NCBI RefSeq assembly: GCF_030272615.1
Contig: NC_081409.1
Coordinates: forward strand, 18,664,260 to 18,728,259
Length of the DNA: 64,000 nucleotides
Source of the DNA: Cryptomeria japonica
Lineage: Eukaryota > Streptophyta > Pinopsida > Cupressales > Cupressaceae
Direction: 5' to 3'
In this document: positions 52,131-64,000 of the stretch, piece by piece
Layout: every line of letters begins with the position of its first letter
Position numbering within the stretch: the first letter of the stretch is position 1
Program-made: the position numbers and the translations under genes
The notes under the pieces: model-generated
Told to the model about the DNA's origin: nothing
Seen by the model: only the letters and a program-made list of their open reading frames with translations
The model's database searches: none

Positions 52131-53052
52131 AACAAGATTTGACCATACTATGTGAAGGATTTTAAGAGATTTAGAAGAACTATGGGCATTGCAAATTAAG
52201 TCGAATGATAGTAGAAGAAAATGTGTTAATCTCCCCTAATCCGCAAGAATTTTACCACTCATCATTAACATTTACAAATTTTAAACTAAGCAACACTAGA
52301 ATAAACCTTAAGGCTCTAAGGTAAATGGGATATAATGATCAAGGCAAGGCCACCAGAAGATGGGGAGTCCGGTACTGGTACCAGTACAACAAATTTTCAA
52401 AAATAGGAGACAGGGATACTTGGAGATGCCAATTTTTTTTAATATAATTTAATAATTTCCAAAAATTAGCATCACATAGAACTTTGAAAACAAGAACAAA
52501 GGTAAAGTTTAAGTTTTAACATTAACTTTAAAGTTCAAATAGACAAATCAAAATGCCAAATCACAAATATCATTGTTTCATAGAGAGTCAAAGAACACAA
52601 AACTCACACTACATATCTCATATTAGATTATCATTAGTTCATTAAATATTGAACTAACAGATATTTGAAGGAAAATTTGAAATCTTAAAAAAAATAGTAA
52701 ACTAGAATATTTTTTGTTTAATTTGCTTGTGAATGTGTCTCCTTTCTATACTAGCAAGTAAGAACAGGCTTATGTGGCTCATGAACAGTTTTAGGTTGTG
52801 TGAAATACCATTTTAGGGCATTTTCAAACACTTCCTAACTTCATGGGGGAGATGCCAAGATTCTTTGAAAGACATTAGGCTTTTTTGACAGAAGATGTCA
52901 AGATTCTTCCACCGCAAGTCTCCTGAACACCCTTGAGTCTCTAGAAACGATACCAGTATCGAAGATGTGTCTCCATCTCCAAGACGCATCTCAGGGGGTT
53001 GGATGTGTGTGATGATATGATGAATCAATAAGGATCCAGACAAATACTAAGA
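52131..53052. other. No gene seen; contains short palindromes
   Basis: There is no coding signal. A perfect 16-bp palindrome GTACTGGTACCAGTAC is at 52372-52387, and the related GATACCAGTATC at 52952-52963. The word CTTGGAGATG occurs near 52420 and, inverted, near 52975. These may be the ends of a small inverted-repeat element, but I could not define its boundaries. Confidence 0.35.
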
Positions 53053-54240
53053 GGGGGGGGTGAATCAATAGATAGAAAACTGACAATACTTTCACCAAAC
53101 CCAAAAACAATCTCACAAGTCAATCCCTGAACTAAATTGGTTCAAACACTGAGCTACAAACTGCAATATCACTGCAGTTTTACCGGTTGATTGGCATACC
53201 AAAATAATAGTAAAATAGATCTGAAACTCCAAAACCATTTAACCAAAACATCAAAATACTTTACTAGCAATAGTAAAAGCACATTTTAGATTACTGTCGG
53301 TCATCATATCATAACTAAATGGATTTAACAGATAAGCAAATTAACCATAGCAATCATAACCACAAAAACCATTCACCACTTGACGCAATGATTTTAGACG
53401 TAGAAACCCAAATGGGAAAAACCACGGTGGGGATGAATACCCACAAGTATTTTGAACTCTTCTAAAGTTCGCCCTGTTAGGAGCCAAGCCTGTTAAAGCT
53501 TTACAAAAAGTCATGTTAAGTACAAATCCTGTTAGGGACCACCTGGTTAAGGGATTGACTATAATGCCCTGTTAGAAGCAATACCCTGTTAGGAGTAACC
53601 TCGATAGATGGTTTGAAATCCAAGCTAATAGATCACTTGGTTAGAGGATTTAGATAGCACTAAGCTTGTTAAGGCTTACCAGGGTAAGGGATTTAGCTGT
53701 GTTAATTGTTAGAGAACAACAGGGGTTTGTTGATCTGGTAAATAGCATTGCTCTGCTTGATCAGATCTTTTTTATGCTCCTATTTGCCTTCACACATACT
53801 GCAGATACTCCTTTTGGTTCGACAACCAATCACACTAACATTTTACCAAAATTGCCAACACTACAACAAAACAACTCATCGACCTTATATGCAAAACAAC
53901 AGGTCGGTAACACATCACAAACCTAAGATCTTATAGAGATTACAAACAAATCGGTTCAAGTATGACCATTAGATTACATAACAATCATTACACATTGTTC
54001 AAGACAACCTCGACCGCTCCTTGATCACCGCTTCTTCGATTCTAGTAACTCATCACGCGGTTTCCTCTTCATGCAATGTACTCCCTCATTCCCAAGATAA
54101 AACCGTTATCTCTACGTGCCAAAAACCACTTGAAACTTATCACATACAACATGCATACAAGGCATAACCATTACCGATCACCATTTGATCATAAATCCAT
54201 ACAACTAATTCACTAAGCTCCACCGGTTAGGGTTTGGCAT
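53053..54240 (-). mobile_element. Copia-type LTR remnant, minus strand
   Basis: The minus strand carries the same landmark order as 5158-6713: repeated CTAACAGGG-type words, the tract GTGGTTTTTCCC then TTTGGGTTTC and ACGT near 53395-53430, and finally GATTCACCCCCCCTCT at about 53054. No coding region is attached. It is diverged and probably truncated, and the end at 54240 is a rough estimate. Confidence 0.45.
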
Positions 54241-56162
54241 ATCAACATATAGGGTTACCGATTGATCTCACTGCTTCTAAAGTAATATCGGTTTCCTTCA
54301 CTTGTTCAATCTACCATTTGCAAAACAACATTATAACAACATCATTACCTATAACAATTGACATCAATGATAACACAATAGTTCATCAATGCAATCTTCA
54401 AACAAATACCAACAATGTGGTATATATGTGTCTCCTGGTTTCACTAGATCAAGGATTGGGGAAAAAAGAGTTAAGAAATTGGTTGTTCCCTTACAATAGA
54501 AATGTGGCTCATGAATGTATATTTGGATATCTATACCACATCACGAACTTATATTATGTTGTTGGCCCTGAAGTGCATGTTGACCAATCTTATTGTTATA
54601 TCATGCCACTATTCTTATTGTCAAGCTAGTTTTAGATTGGTGTTTATATTTAAAGTCAGGTGGTTCCACCTTTGGCAAAATCCTTATAAACATCAAAATA
54701 GATATGCAATTTATGTCTTCCCTTATAAATATTCGAGATCTTATCTTGAACATATGAATTAAAAGTAAACATATGGCATTGTTAGCCTAAGTTGTAATGT
54801 TGTGTTGCTTGTGGATCTACCCATTTGTTTGCCAATTAGACAAGGATGTGGGAAACAATATAATAATAATTCTAGGGCAATTGTGTGTGTGTATATATAT
54901 ATATATATATACATTCTTTTTATTTTTATTCTTTTTCATTCTCAACATTTCAATTCAATTACTTTTCAATCAATGCAACATAAAATCAAGTTGATGAGTA
55001 CCATCCTAAATTCTTATTACTTGCATTCTAGGATGGGTATAATCAACAAAATGTTCTCATCCCCTACCATTCATATAGGTTGTCTCCAATAAAAACATGA
55101 AAATGAATACCAAAACCAGTGAATACTTTGTCATCAAATGGCAATGCAAAACAATAACCTGAATAAACAGTGACAATTCTGAATCATCATCCTATACTTT
55201 GGTTCACAACTATGCAAGATGACACCTTTGTTCTAGCTCCACTATGTTTCACAGATATGCAAGATTAAACAATTGTTCTGTTAGTTCTAAGCTTATTATA
55301 GCCATAGGATAATAGGTGTGAAACATCAATGCAGTCATAGCTTAACACTCGTCCTTTTCATTCAATCACTTGTAAATGTTCATAAACGCTGATCTCTTTC
55401 TAATTAATATTCTCTCTTAGATCTCAATGTCCACACAAAATTCTTAAGGGCTCATGATTTGTGTGATCACACTTAATAATACACAGTAATAACTAACATG
55501 CATGCACAGAGGTGTATTTTTTCTTTTTTTAAGCAATGTGCAACGAATTAAGCAGTCATTGTTAGATGGATTGAATGTATAAGTACTTACGTGTAGAATT
55601 AGTTAATAAAGCATTCAGAAAATTTACGAGAGTTGCTTATGCAGATACCTATATTAGCAGAGAATTTAAAAATTGTTCCAATTTCCCATCATTCACTCTG
55701 ATCATGGATCACAAAGTGTGGTGTGAAACAAGCATCCAAATTTTATCACATTTTTTCTGAATTTTATATTTTAATAAATGTTATATGTTGTAGTCCACTC
55801 ACTAAAGAACACAAAAACCTTAGTAACTTACTAATACCGACATATCAACATCATCAAGAAGACTTGAAGAATGACTACCTTTGCAAGACACAGAAAATTA
55901 CCGTGATCAAGTAATTTAAGAGTGCCACATCATAGGTGAACGGTATATTCTACTCATCTTGAATAACTTTCCTCCCTCGCAAGTACTTTGAAATAAAGAA
56001 TCTAAACATACAGTCAAAATACAATATGCTAGTACTTGGAACAATATTTGCCTTGCACTTAACTCTTGCACGTGAAATTCTCCACTTTTCAAGGTTGTAC
56101 ATACAGAATACAAATGGACAGGATAAGGTTTAGAAAATTTTACCCCCAGCTAACTGATACAA
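54241..56162. other. AT-rich intergenic DNA, 3' flank of host gene
   Basis: No supported coding region. A (GT)n(AT)n microsatellite lies at 54882-54912. Short open frames here lack domains and normal composition. Confidence 0.6.
54882..54912. repeat. (GT)n(AT)n microsatellite
   Basis: A compound dinucleotide run: GTGTGTGTGT followed by about ten AT units. Confidence 0.9.
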
Positions 56163-59100
56163 TCAGACAAATACATCCTCAGCATTGTCAAATGAAAATT
56201 CCTCATTTTTTGATGCATTTTTATCCTCGGAAAGCAGTGCTTTAAGATCAAAGATTGTTTCTCCTTTCTGTTGATGAGCCTGCAAATATTATGAGCTATC
56301 AGTTTTAAGTAGCACCGCAATTCCATGATGGAGGGTTTTTCTGGCCAGAAATATTCATCATGGCTCACCACAGCTAATCCATTACAAACAATACTACATC
56401 TTGTAAGCTCTAAGTACATGGAATTGCAAAGCAATTTACAGAAATATAACATCTTATAAACCAATCGGTAAATCTATCAACAGTTCCAGGAAAAGCTTCA
56501 ATGAATGAAAACATCTCTATTGGTATTATATAGTTGGTGAAAGGAATAATGTGGTCAGGAAATTCATAGAAATGACTAATTTTTGTAATGTTTGGTGAAC
56601 TTGGTTTAGGTTGGGTATGTTTAATAGTGGCTTCTCTCTCTAGAGAATGCCACCAATTTGCAAACTGTTATTTTGAAAACAAATGGTAAAATCACAACCC
56701 ATTTGATGAAAAACAGGCCACAACCTTCTCTTAACAGTATATGCATTGTACAAACTTTCTCTCTGTGCTATTTGTCTCTTTGATGAAAGGTTACTTGAGA
56801 TTAGCCGGGCATCATCTGAATTTCAAGATTTCAGGAGTGAAATCAGCTAGTTATGGTCCCTTTTCTAACATGACACCAACTAGAAACTTCTAAACAAAAA
56901 TAAATCTTTTGAATTCAAGAAAATCTTGAAGAAGGAAAAAAAGAAACAGCATCAATCCTAACTTGGAGAGATATTTGTACAATTGTAATAGAATAAATCA
57001 CTGGAATATATGACGAATCAAAGCTTGTTAGAGAATAATAATTATAACTTGACATAGAGTACATCAATGGAATATATGATGAAACAAAGCTTGTTAGAGA
57101 ATGATAATTGTAATTTGACAAAGAAAGGCCTAGATGAAACAACACTATAATGATTCGAAAAGCCTCTACTATCCTTAGTCTAGGCTATTTGGAAATGTCA
57201 GACTGATGCAGGAACTGGAGTGAGTCAGTTAAAAGCAGCACAGACCAGAGTTACACAGCAAAAGCAGGAAAACAATTCAAATAAAACAAAAATAACAGAT
57301 TCAATTAAACCGTCAGATTTCGAGTCGAGAATTAATGAGATTCAGCCAAAGCACAAAGCAATCTTAGTCCTAAATACAGCCACACAGGCTGTGATAGCCA
57401 ATCACAGTGAATCCAAAAACAAAAACAATACTGGAAAGCAAATCCCAACAACTTAGGTTCACAATGGTCAAAGACTTCTGCTGATATCACAAGCACTCTG
57501 CCTTTGAGCTTGGTCACTCAGACCTACACATCTGCTTATCAATCTGCAACCAATCCACTCTTCTGCTGAACAATATGCAGCCAATCAAAAAGATCTCTAT
57601 TGCAGGCACAGGAAGGCTGTAATAAGCTGGACCAAATTTTTGCAGTTTTCAGGGAGTTTTGTAGCCAGGGATTTTGTCAGTTTGCATGCTGCTGGTATGG
57701 TTATGTTTTTGCAATTTGTTTGATAGAATATGGTATATACTCATCATAAAAGTTCTCCACAGTGTTTACATTTATCAATGACTTCATTCATACACAATGT
57801 AATGCAAAAATTATACAACAGATAATTTTTCTGTGATTCTTTGCATTGCTGATGCAAAATGTTCAACTCAGAAACAACATATCAGAATGCAACAAATAAA
57901 GATTTAATATTCATAAATGTTATTGCTGACCTGGGGTGATAAAAAAACCCAAACATATATTTTATTTTATTTCCTCAAGACCAAAATCCCCATGGTACGT
58001 CACCCTTAAGCTTGTATAGAAGCTGAAGGAAGAGTTGCAATTCCTTCCTTGGAGGTGGCAACTAGTTCTAAGGCAGTGACTTATCCCTTTCATCCAAAGT
58101 TGAAGCAAATTTGACCTGAGTTGGATTTCCTTGGATGCCACGTCACATTTGAGGGTTCACACTTGTAGTGCAGCACTCTTGGAGAGTAGCGGCTACCAAA
58201 AAGTGATAACAATAAGCTTATGCCCCGATTTTATGCCCCCTTAATGATTCGACTCATTTTCTTTGGGGTTAATAAATCTGTACAACTATTTTATGGAGTT
58301 GGATGTGGAAAGACTGATATCTTGAAACTGGCAAAATTAAACACTCGAATGTCCATTTAAGCACAACTGTGAATCTTGTGTGAAGCCAAATAGATTTGAT
58401 TAGGAAGAAATCTTTCATCTCCAAAATTAAATATCTCTAGGGTTTGTATTTGAACTCACAGTCCAAACTTGAAATGAAATAAATAAATTCCAAGATGTGC
58501 AAATGAGCCTTGATCCCTGTTTTATAACTTTCTGGGGAACTTTCAAGAAGTTTTTAATTTTAAATTCACCTTTTAATAAAATAATCACCTATAGGCAAGT
58601 CCTTAGAGATAGATTCTGCACAATCTTGCAATATATCTGCAACTTTTATTGGAACCTCATCCTCCTTGGGCTCTTTTAGCGAAACACAATATAACATACC
58701 TCAGTCTTTTGAATTTCCTTAAAAAGTTGCTTACAAATAGTAACAACTCCACTTTTGGACCCTTCTACTTCTTTCATAGTTAGTAGTTCATACCTTTTGT
58801 CATCTTTAGTTAGTGTAACTATAATGTTCCTCCCATCATGAATCGCATTCCTATCATATTGCCAAGGCTTTTCTAAAATAATACGAAATGCATCCATTGG
58901 AATAACATCACATCATACCTCATCATAGTACTATACCAATATTAAAATTACTTTCATTGAGCAGACACCATGACTTGATGGCCCTTTTGCAGCCATCAAA
59001 CCTTGTAGGGGTTGGAATGTGCTACTGTTTTCAATGCCATTTTCTCCATCATCTCTATAGAAACCAAGTTCTTACTGTTACCATTGTCTATAAGTAGATC

Positions 59101-62100
59101 GCAAACTTTACCCCTTGACTTACATTTAGTTTTGAATACGCTCCTTCTCTGCCATGGTTCATCTCCTCACTTCTCTGATTTCAAAAGTACTCCCTTTAGC
59201 ATTAGATTTTCTCCATTCTTTGGTTCTATGGATGTAGTCATATCAATTTTTATTTCTTTGGCTTGAGCTACAAAAGCTCTTTTGTCACTCATATTTTTCT
59301 TCGTAGGTTTTGGACATTCATATGCCCGATGCCCACATGCTCCATAGTTCCAGTAGGTGCCACTAAATCCTCAACCACATCCTTGTGATCCAAATTTTCT
59401 TCCTCTTGAATACCGGAAGCCTCTGCTTTGTTAATTTTTCACACCTTTATCCTCTTTGTTGGAGCGTTGTCCATGTCCATTTGATTGGCTTACTCCCACC
59501 ATGACTTTGTTGTCGCTTTCTGACCAAATTATATTCAGCATTTAATACATACAAGCATGCCTCCTCACCAATCTAATACTAGGCTTACTACTTTCATCTT
59601 ATATCGTTAGCTCAGCAGATTAATATATCTTGAAACATCTTCATCAATATCTTTAGAATAACCAGCTTGGATTGTTGATTTGAAGAATTTTTCTATGTAT
59701 TCTTTCATGCCGAATTCCTTCTGATAGACATTTTGCAAGTTTTTAAATAATATAATAGAATAGTTAGAAGGCAAATATTTATGTTTCAACTTACTTCCGT
59801 AATCTGATTCTTTCTTTTCCCTCACAAACCCTTTCTTGTTGTACATGGTCCTACCATAATGATGCATGACTTTTCAGTTTAGTACAGACAAACTTAACAC
59901 TTGTGGGGTCTTCAATTTGCTCCAAATCGAAGTACTCCTCCATGTTTGATATCTAGTTGATTAGCTCTTCCGAATTTAGACTACCAACATAATTGTGTAA
60001 AATTATTCTAGGCTTGCTTCCTATTTTAGCAAAAGCTATCATAACCCTTTCTTCAAGTTCTCCCCTTTCCTCTCATTCTTCTTCCTCTTCATTTTCTTCT
60101 AGATCACTCACTTCTGCCTCCACTTTTTTTGTTGGGCATTTTCCATGGATTCCATTCAAGCTTTTGATGGCTTCCAATAATTCTAGTTTCTAATATTTCT
60201 AGGGCCTCTTCCACACCAAACAGGTACATCTCTTTCTTTGTTTCTATGGGCCATTCTTCAACTCCTAGACACCTTAGTAGGCTCTGATACCACTTGGTGC
60301 AGGAAATGGAGTGGGTCAATTTATATATCAACAGAGTCTAAGCAGCAAAGGCCAGAGTTACAAGGTAGAAGCTTGAAAACAATTCAAATAAAAAAAATGG
60401 ACACAAAGTAAACTTTTTAAAACCTTCAAATTTCAAGTACAGAGACAATGACGTTCAGCCTTGCATAAGGCAGACTTAGTCCTAAATACAGCTACACAGG
60501 CTGTAACAGCCAATCACAATGAGCTCCAAAAACAAACAGAAAATTGGAAAGCGAATCCCAACAACTGGGGCTCACAATGCTCAGAGACTTCTGCTCATAT
60601 CACAAATACTCTGTCTCAGAACTGTCGCTCCAACCTACACTTCTGCTGATCAACATGCAGCCAATTTAAAAAATCCCCGTTGCAGACAGAAGAGGGCAGT
60701 CCTTCAATTGCAGGTAGAAGAAGTTGTCCCCAAATGTTATACGGTTACCTTTTTTTATAGGCCCTGTTTCTACTACTTGGAAACTTCCTGAACTCCTGAG
60801 GATAAAATAAAATCTGATCTTCTTCCTGAACTCTTGATATCAGACATTAAATGAGAAAGTTTATTGCATTACCTATCCAATTAGAAAACTCCAACTTAGA
60901 ATTTACTGTTCCATGTCAGACACCTACAGACAACACAGGAAAAAACCAGAAATAGTTTTCTTTCTCTTTTTTGCCCTTTTTAATGTGAATTGCCTTTGGA
61001 CCTCAAGGTGCTCCAGCATTATAGACAATCAGCTGTAAACAGTTGACCAATTACGTTCTAAAATGGTGTCTCCTTCCCTTCTCAAGAAATCATTTTACTT
61101 TAAATGTTGAAAACATAAAAACAATGTGAGAGATACTTGTAATAGAAGATAGGATTAGTTAGCATTGCTACAAAGTCAACAGTTTCCAGATGTCTTAAAA
61201 ACAGAATGAAGATAATATGGGAAAAACAATGACAATAGATATTTGGAGAAAACAATGGCCACAACAAGAGTGATAAAGAGTAAACATTACAAAGAAAAAA
61301 AGACTGGACAAACTGCAAAGAACTCAAAAATCGATGTTTCAAAGCAACATTTGTGGTCCTTCATCAAGATGATTAATAAGAAAATAGAGAAGATCAATAA
61401 TCAGTTGAATATCAGAGGCATTCAATTTTTTAACACATACTAATTAATTAAATCCATCGTGAGATTTAAGAAAAATTATTACTCTCCGTCTGAAACAAAT
61501 GAATGGTAAATTTCCATGTTCATTGGAAAACCTATTATTCATTTGTTCAAACTCTCATGATGAATTTAATTAATGATTCTTTCTTAAAAATTAATACCTT
61601 TACCATTCTTTTACCATTGTATATGGCCCTTTATTACCAGTGATTGTTGATACTGGTGATCCCTACAACACATTGTAATCTAGGTTAACTGTGTAAGGAG
61701 ACCTGATTTGTTTAATCCCGATGATGGACCATAAAAGATAGTTTTAAAGGTCAATTTTCCAGCCCTTGTTCGTAGTTTATCTGGAAGTCTTGTTTCCTAA
61801 ATACTATAGACTGCAGAAGCCTCAAGTCTCTTAACATTATAAAGATTTGAAAGCTTCTCATCGTTAATCTGAGCTATTTGAAAAAGATCTACACCAGTAG
61901 TTTTAGATTAGGCCCAAAATCACTTATCAACATTTCAAGGAAACTGTAAAAGTTTACAATCAATAGAAGACTACAAAATGATCTACACAAGCTTAATATC
62001 CTGTCTTGAAATAGTTATGAGACGCCTGAGAAATTATCCTATGATGGAGACACTGGAAGTATCACTAAATTAACCAACCCTTATCTCTAGCAATATGCCC

Positions 62101-63178
62101 CTAAATTGTGAATAAATAAGATCACCTAATGTAATAACTGCACCTTGACAAAGAAAAAATTTACAGTCCACTTTTATTGGGATGAAACCATAAGATGTTT
62201 TAAGTACCAGAACCGAATAAATTCGTTGTACACCATATGGAAAAGTTTACTACTCCAATGATACTTACATAACTTGTAGGTCCAATGTCCATGACTTCTT
62301 TGAGGACATCTCTCGTAATGTTTCCCTTCATCTGGAACCACAACACGCAGCTTAAATTGTCAAACTTATGGATTTGCAACAGAAAAAAGGGGAAACAGAG
62401 TATAACAAGAAAATTCCTTTTTTAATTCTTCTCTTCAGAATCTCTGGCTTATGAAGAACTAGAAGTGTAAAACTCAGAAAATATACGTCCAATCCAATTT
62501 TTCAATGCTAAGTCTCATATTATTCTAACAAGGTCATTAAACATGATTAGAAACAGCATTGGATATTCTGCAGATTACATCTCACCCAATTTTGAAATTG
62601 CTGTTTCTTCAATAATAACCTACATTTCTCTAATTGGGAGATTGATTATGACTTGAAACAATAATGAGTACTCTTATTTTAAAAAAACCGTAAAATTCCG
62701 TAGATCCTACTTCTGAAGCCTAGAACAGGGGTATTCTGTGCAGTTCAATTACATACAATCCAATTTTTCACCTTTGAACCCTATATTTCTATGCAATTCT
62801 ATTGCAGAATGAAAAGGCATTTCCTGCAGAACCTACCTCTGAAGTATTGTATTCCTTTTCAAATTCAGTCAAGGTGGCTCTCGCAACCATGGCTTCAAAC
62901 TCTTTTCCAACATTAGAAAGATCAGAAGACTTGGAATGACTACTGCAGCTTCCTCCACTGCTACTGCTACTGCTACTGCCACTGCCACTGCCGCTGCCAC
63001 CACAGCAACTCCCCCCATTGCTTGCAGAATTTGCTACAATTAATCTTAGGCTTGGTTTGTTTTGTGGGTTCTTTCTCCTGGAAATGTTAGTACATTTAGG
63101 TGGAGCTGGAACTTGTGTTATACTATTATGTGAAGATAAAAATGCAATTGAAATACTGCAGGAGGAAGCCATCGCCAT
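56163..63178 (-). CDS. Three-exon host gene, putative plastid-targeted protein (about 173 aa)
   Basis: Exon 1 is 63178-62837, exon 2 is 62331-62269 and exon 3 is 56279-56163. All introns are phase 0 with good splice sites (donors GAG/GTAGGT and TAT/GTAAGT; acceptors TTCCAG/ATG and TTTGCAG/GCT). The exact donor and acceptor fit and the continuous frame support the model, although an extra exon in the long intron 2 cannot be excluded. The N-terminus (MAMASSCSISIAFLSSHNSI, then basic RRKNPQNKPSLRL) looks like a chloroplast transit peptide. A glycine-serine-cysteine-rich run follows (GGSCCGGSGSGSG). The mature part is charged and helical: FEAMVARATLTEFEKEYNTSE, MKGNITRDVLKEVMDIGPTSY, then KGETIFDLKALLSEDKN and an acidic end. 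I do not recognise the family. Intron 2 (about 6 kb) contains an old gypsy element. Two starts are possible (63178 or 63172). Confidence 0.7.
56990..57125. repeat. Two-copy tandem repeat of about 66 bp
   Basis: The unit TGGAATATATGAYGAAWCAAAG plus CTTGTTAGAGAATRATAATT occurs twice in tandem (about 57001 and 57067), with a few substitutions. It lies inside intron 2 of the host gene. Confidence 0.75.
57204..57690 (-). repeat. Old LTR copy (3' side) inside host intron
   Basis: It aligns by eye at about 75-80% with 60295-60780 (for example AATTCAAATAAAA, TTAGTCCTAAATACAGC and ACACAGGCTGT blocks in the same order). It starts TGATGCAGG. The inner end was not resolved. Confidence 0.6.
58676..60270 (-). 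pseudogene. Decayed gypsy gag-protease of chromovirus-like type
   Basis: On the minus strand: a Gag start near 60331-60104; a gag-domain stretch at 59867-59607 (KHKYLPSNYSIILFKNLQNV, then KEYIEKFFKSTIQAGYS); a degenerate zinc knuckle near 59345-59310; a protease site near 59085 with DNG in place of D-S/T-G; and a protease end at 58897-58676 (LEKPWQYDRNAIHDGRNII). Stops and frameshifts divide all parts. RT onward is missing, so the internal region is deleted before the left LTR. The wording matches the plus-strand element at 8258-11446, a distant relative. It lies in intron 2 of the host gene, on the same strand as the gene. Confidence 0.75.
60281..60292 (-). promoter_or_regulatory. Primer binding site, initiator tRNA-Met
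   Basis: On the minus strand TGGTATCAGAGC is a perfect match to the classic plant primer site. It lies two bases inside the LTR edge at 60295. Confidence 0.9.
60295..60780 (-). repeat. Old LTR copy (5' side) inside host intron
   Basis: This is the partner of 57204-57690, starting TGGTGCAGG next to the perfect primer site. The outer (right) end could not be fixed. The strong divergence between the two copies marks an old insertion. Confidence 0.6.
61441..61575. mobile_element. MITE-like palindromic element
   Basis: The arms TTAATTAAATCCATCGTGAG (about 61444-61463) and CTCATGATGAATTTAATTAA (61554-61573) pair at 18 of 20 positions. A perfect inner pair follows: AACAAATGAAT (61494-61504) and ATTCATTTGTT (61537-61547). 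The whole could fold into one 135-bp hairpin. No coding capacity. It lies in intron 2 of the host gene. Confidence 0.5.
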
Positions 63179-63219
63179 TCTCTGGATCAGGCGGAAGCAC
63201 AAAACAAACAAAAATGGAA

Positions 63220-64000
63220 GGGCGTCTCCAAGATATAATTTTCAATTAGATTGAGTCCTCTCAGGCCTTTTCTTCTATTGGATATGGTGGGATTTTCTGG
63301 GGTCGAATCGGGTATCCACCTAATCTAAAAGTTCAGCGATTTGATTTTCACGATGAATAGTTCACTTATATGTTATAAATTTCAGGTAACATTTAGGATT
63401 TTTTTTTTTTTTTTTCTTTAATTAATCGTGCACATGATACACTAATATAATCTGTACTTTTTAATGTAAAACAAGGACGTAAAGCGTCAAGTTCCTGCCA
63501 ATAGTGTTACATATGTATTTAGAGTTAGGAATAGTGTTAGGATATGTATTCAGAGTTAAGATTAGGTGAGATTAGTAGTTTGATATTGCTTTGTAAATTG
63601 ATATATTTTGATATTAAACTAAAATAATAGTGAATTAGTAAAAATTTATAGTGTTATTGTCATCATTTTGCAATTTGTAAACTCAATAGTTGAAAGATAA
63701 ATTCAATTTTAGAAAATTATAACTAATAGAAAGTTGAACCTAATTAAATAAAATAGTAAAAATAAAATTAAACTATATTAAAAATGTTAATGCTAAAATA
63801 TTTTTAATATAGTTTAATTTTCATGGAACATATTGTTCAATTTATCTATTTTTAATTTAAAAATAATAATGTTTGAAATGGTTAAGATATTAAAAATTTA
63901 TTTAATTAATATTTGAATTTTATTATCTCTTATTACACATAATAGAAAAATACTTTATTATTGTCATTAATCATCATTGTATTATCATATTGTAATTTAT
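63220..64000. other. AT-rich upstream region of host gene
   Basis: This would hold the promoter of the minus-strand gene starting at 63178. There is a run of about 17 T at 63399-63415. No unambiguous TATA box could be assigned among the many AT-rich words, and no other gene is seen up to the window end. Confidence 0.5.

Noticed and set aside
54234-54629. 131-codon plus-strand open frame
   Set aside because: No domain, AT-driven composition, no splice or promoter context; considered chance.
1-64000. tRNA, rRNA or other conserved RNA genes
   Set aside because: None were recognised; tRNA-like matches are only the 12-18-nt primer-site complements at LTR edges.

Overview
This window is plant nuclear DNA, most likely from a seed plant with a large, repeat-rich genome (a gymnosperm would fit, but the sequence does not prove it). 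Evidence for a plant: several Ty3/gypsy LTR retrotransposons of plant type (a Tat-like lineage carrying a second RNase H, and a chromovirus-like one), Copia-type LTRs, a plant mobile domain (PMD) gene, and one intron-containing host gene with a plastid-transit-like N-terminus. About nine tenths of the window is transposable-element sequence, nested in layers.

Layout. 1-7.24 kb: remains of minus-strand gypsy elements (gag with a tRNA-Asp-like primer site; RT-RNase H-second RNase H remnant), then a 0.54-kb direct repeat flanking a Copia-like LTR. 7.35-11.45 kb: a decayed plus-strand chromovirus-like gypsy element, truncated before its integrase. 11.45-14.04 kb: an LTR/leader-like tract full of GC-rich imperfect palindromes, with a TATA box, then a broken 'extra ORF' fragment and an integrase fragment, all plus strand. 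14.6-24.47 kb: a minus-strand PMD gene, cut in two by a complete 7,754-bp LTR element (16075-23828, TSD GCAGG) that encodes only gag and a protease-like domain. 25256-48644: a complete 23,389-bp LTR element (TSD AGTTC) with two 7,605-bp LTRs that differ at only three positions I noticed. 48.79-52.1 kb: a plus-strand Tat-like LTR and debris. 53-54.2 kb: a Copia-like LTR remnant. 56.16-63.18 kb: a three-exon minus-strand host gene whose roughly 6-kb second intron holds an old gypsy element.

The 23.4-kb element is the most interesting object. Its gag-pol polyprotein (33793-40707, minus) is open over 2,304 codons, with intact-looking protease, RT and integrase motifs. An RNase H of the second (archaeal-like) type lies in front of RT, while the RNase H behind RT has lost its usual acidic residues. 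Each LTR encodes the same 1,100-aa protein of unknown function and holds 13 copies of a 35-bp imperfect palindrome upstream of a palindromic TATA box. Both internal edges next to the LTRs carry primer-binding-site-like sequences in opposite orientations, and no polypurine tract is visible where one is expected. A divergent relative of the 1,100-aa protein is recognisable at 12768-13125, again downstream of a palindrome array, so array plus extra ORF looks like a conserved module.

Inferred order of events: decayed elements in 1-14 kb and 57-61 kb are oldest; the PMD-bearing plus-strand unit (integrase at 13-14 kb, antisense PMD, 3' LTR at 48.79 kb) was then invaded by the 7.75-kb element (LTRs about 0.8% different), and last by the 23.4-kb element (LTRs about 0.04% different).
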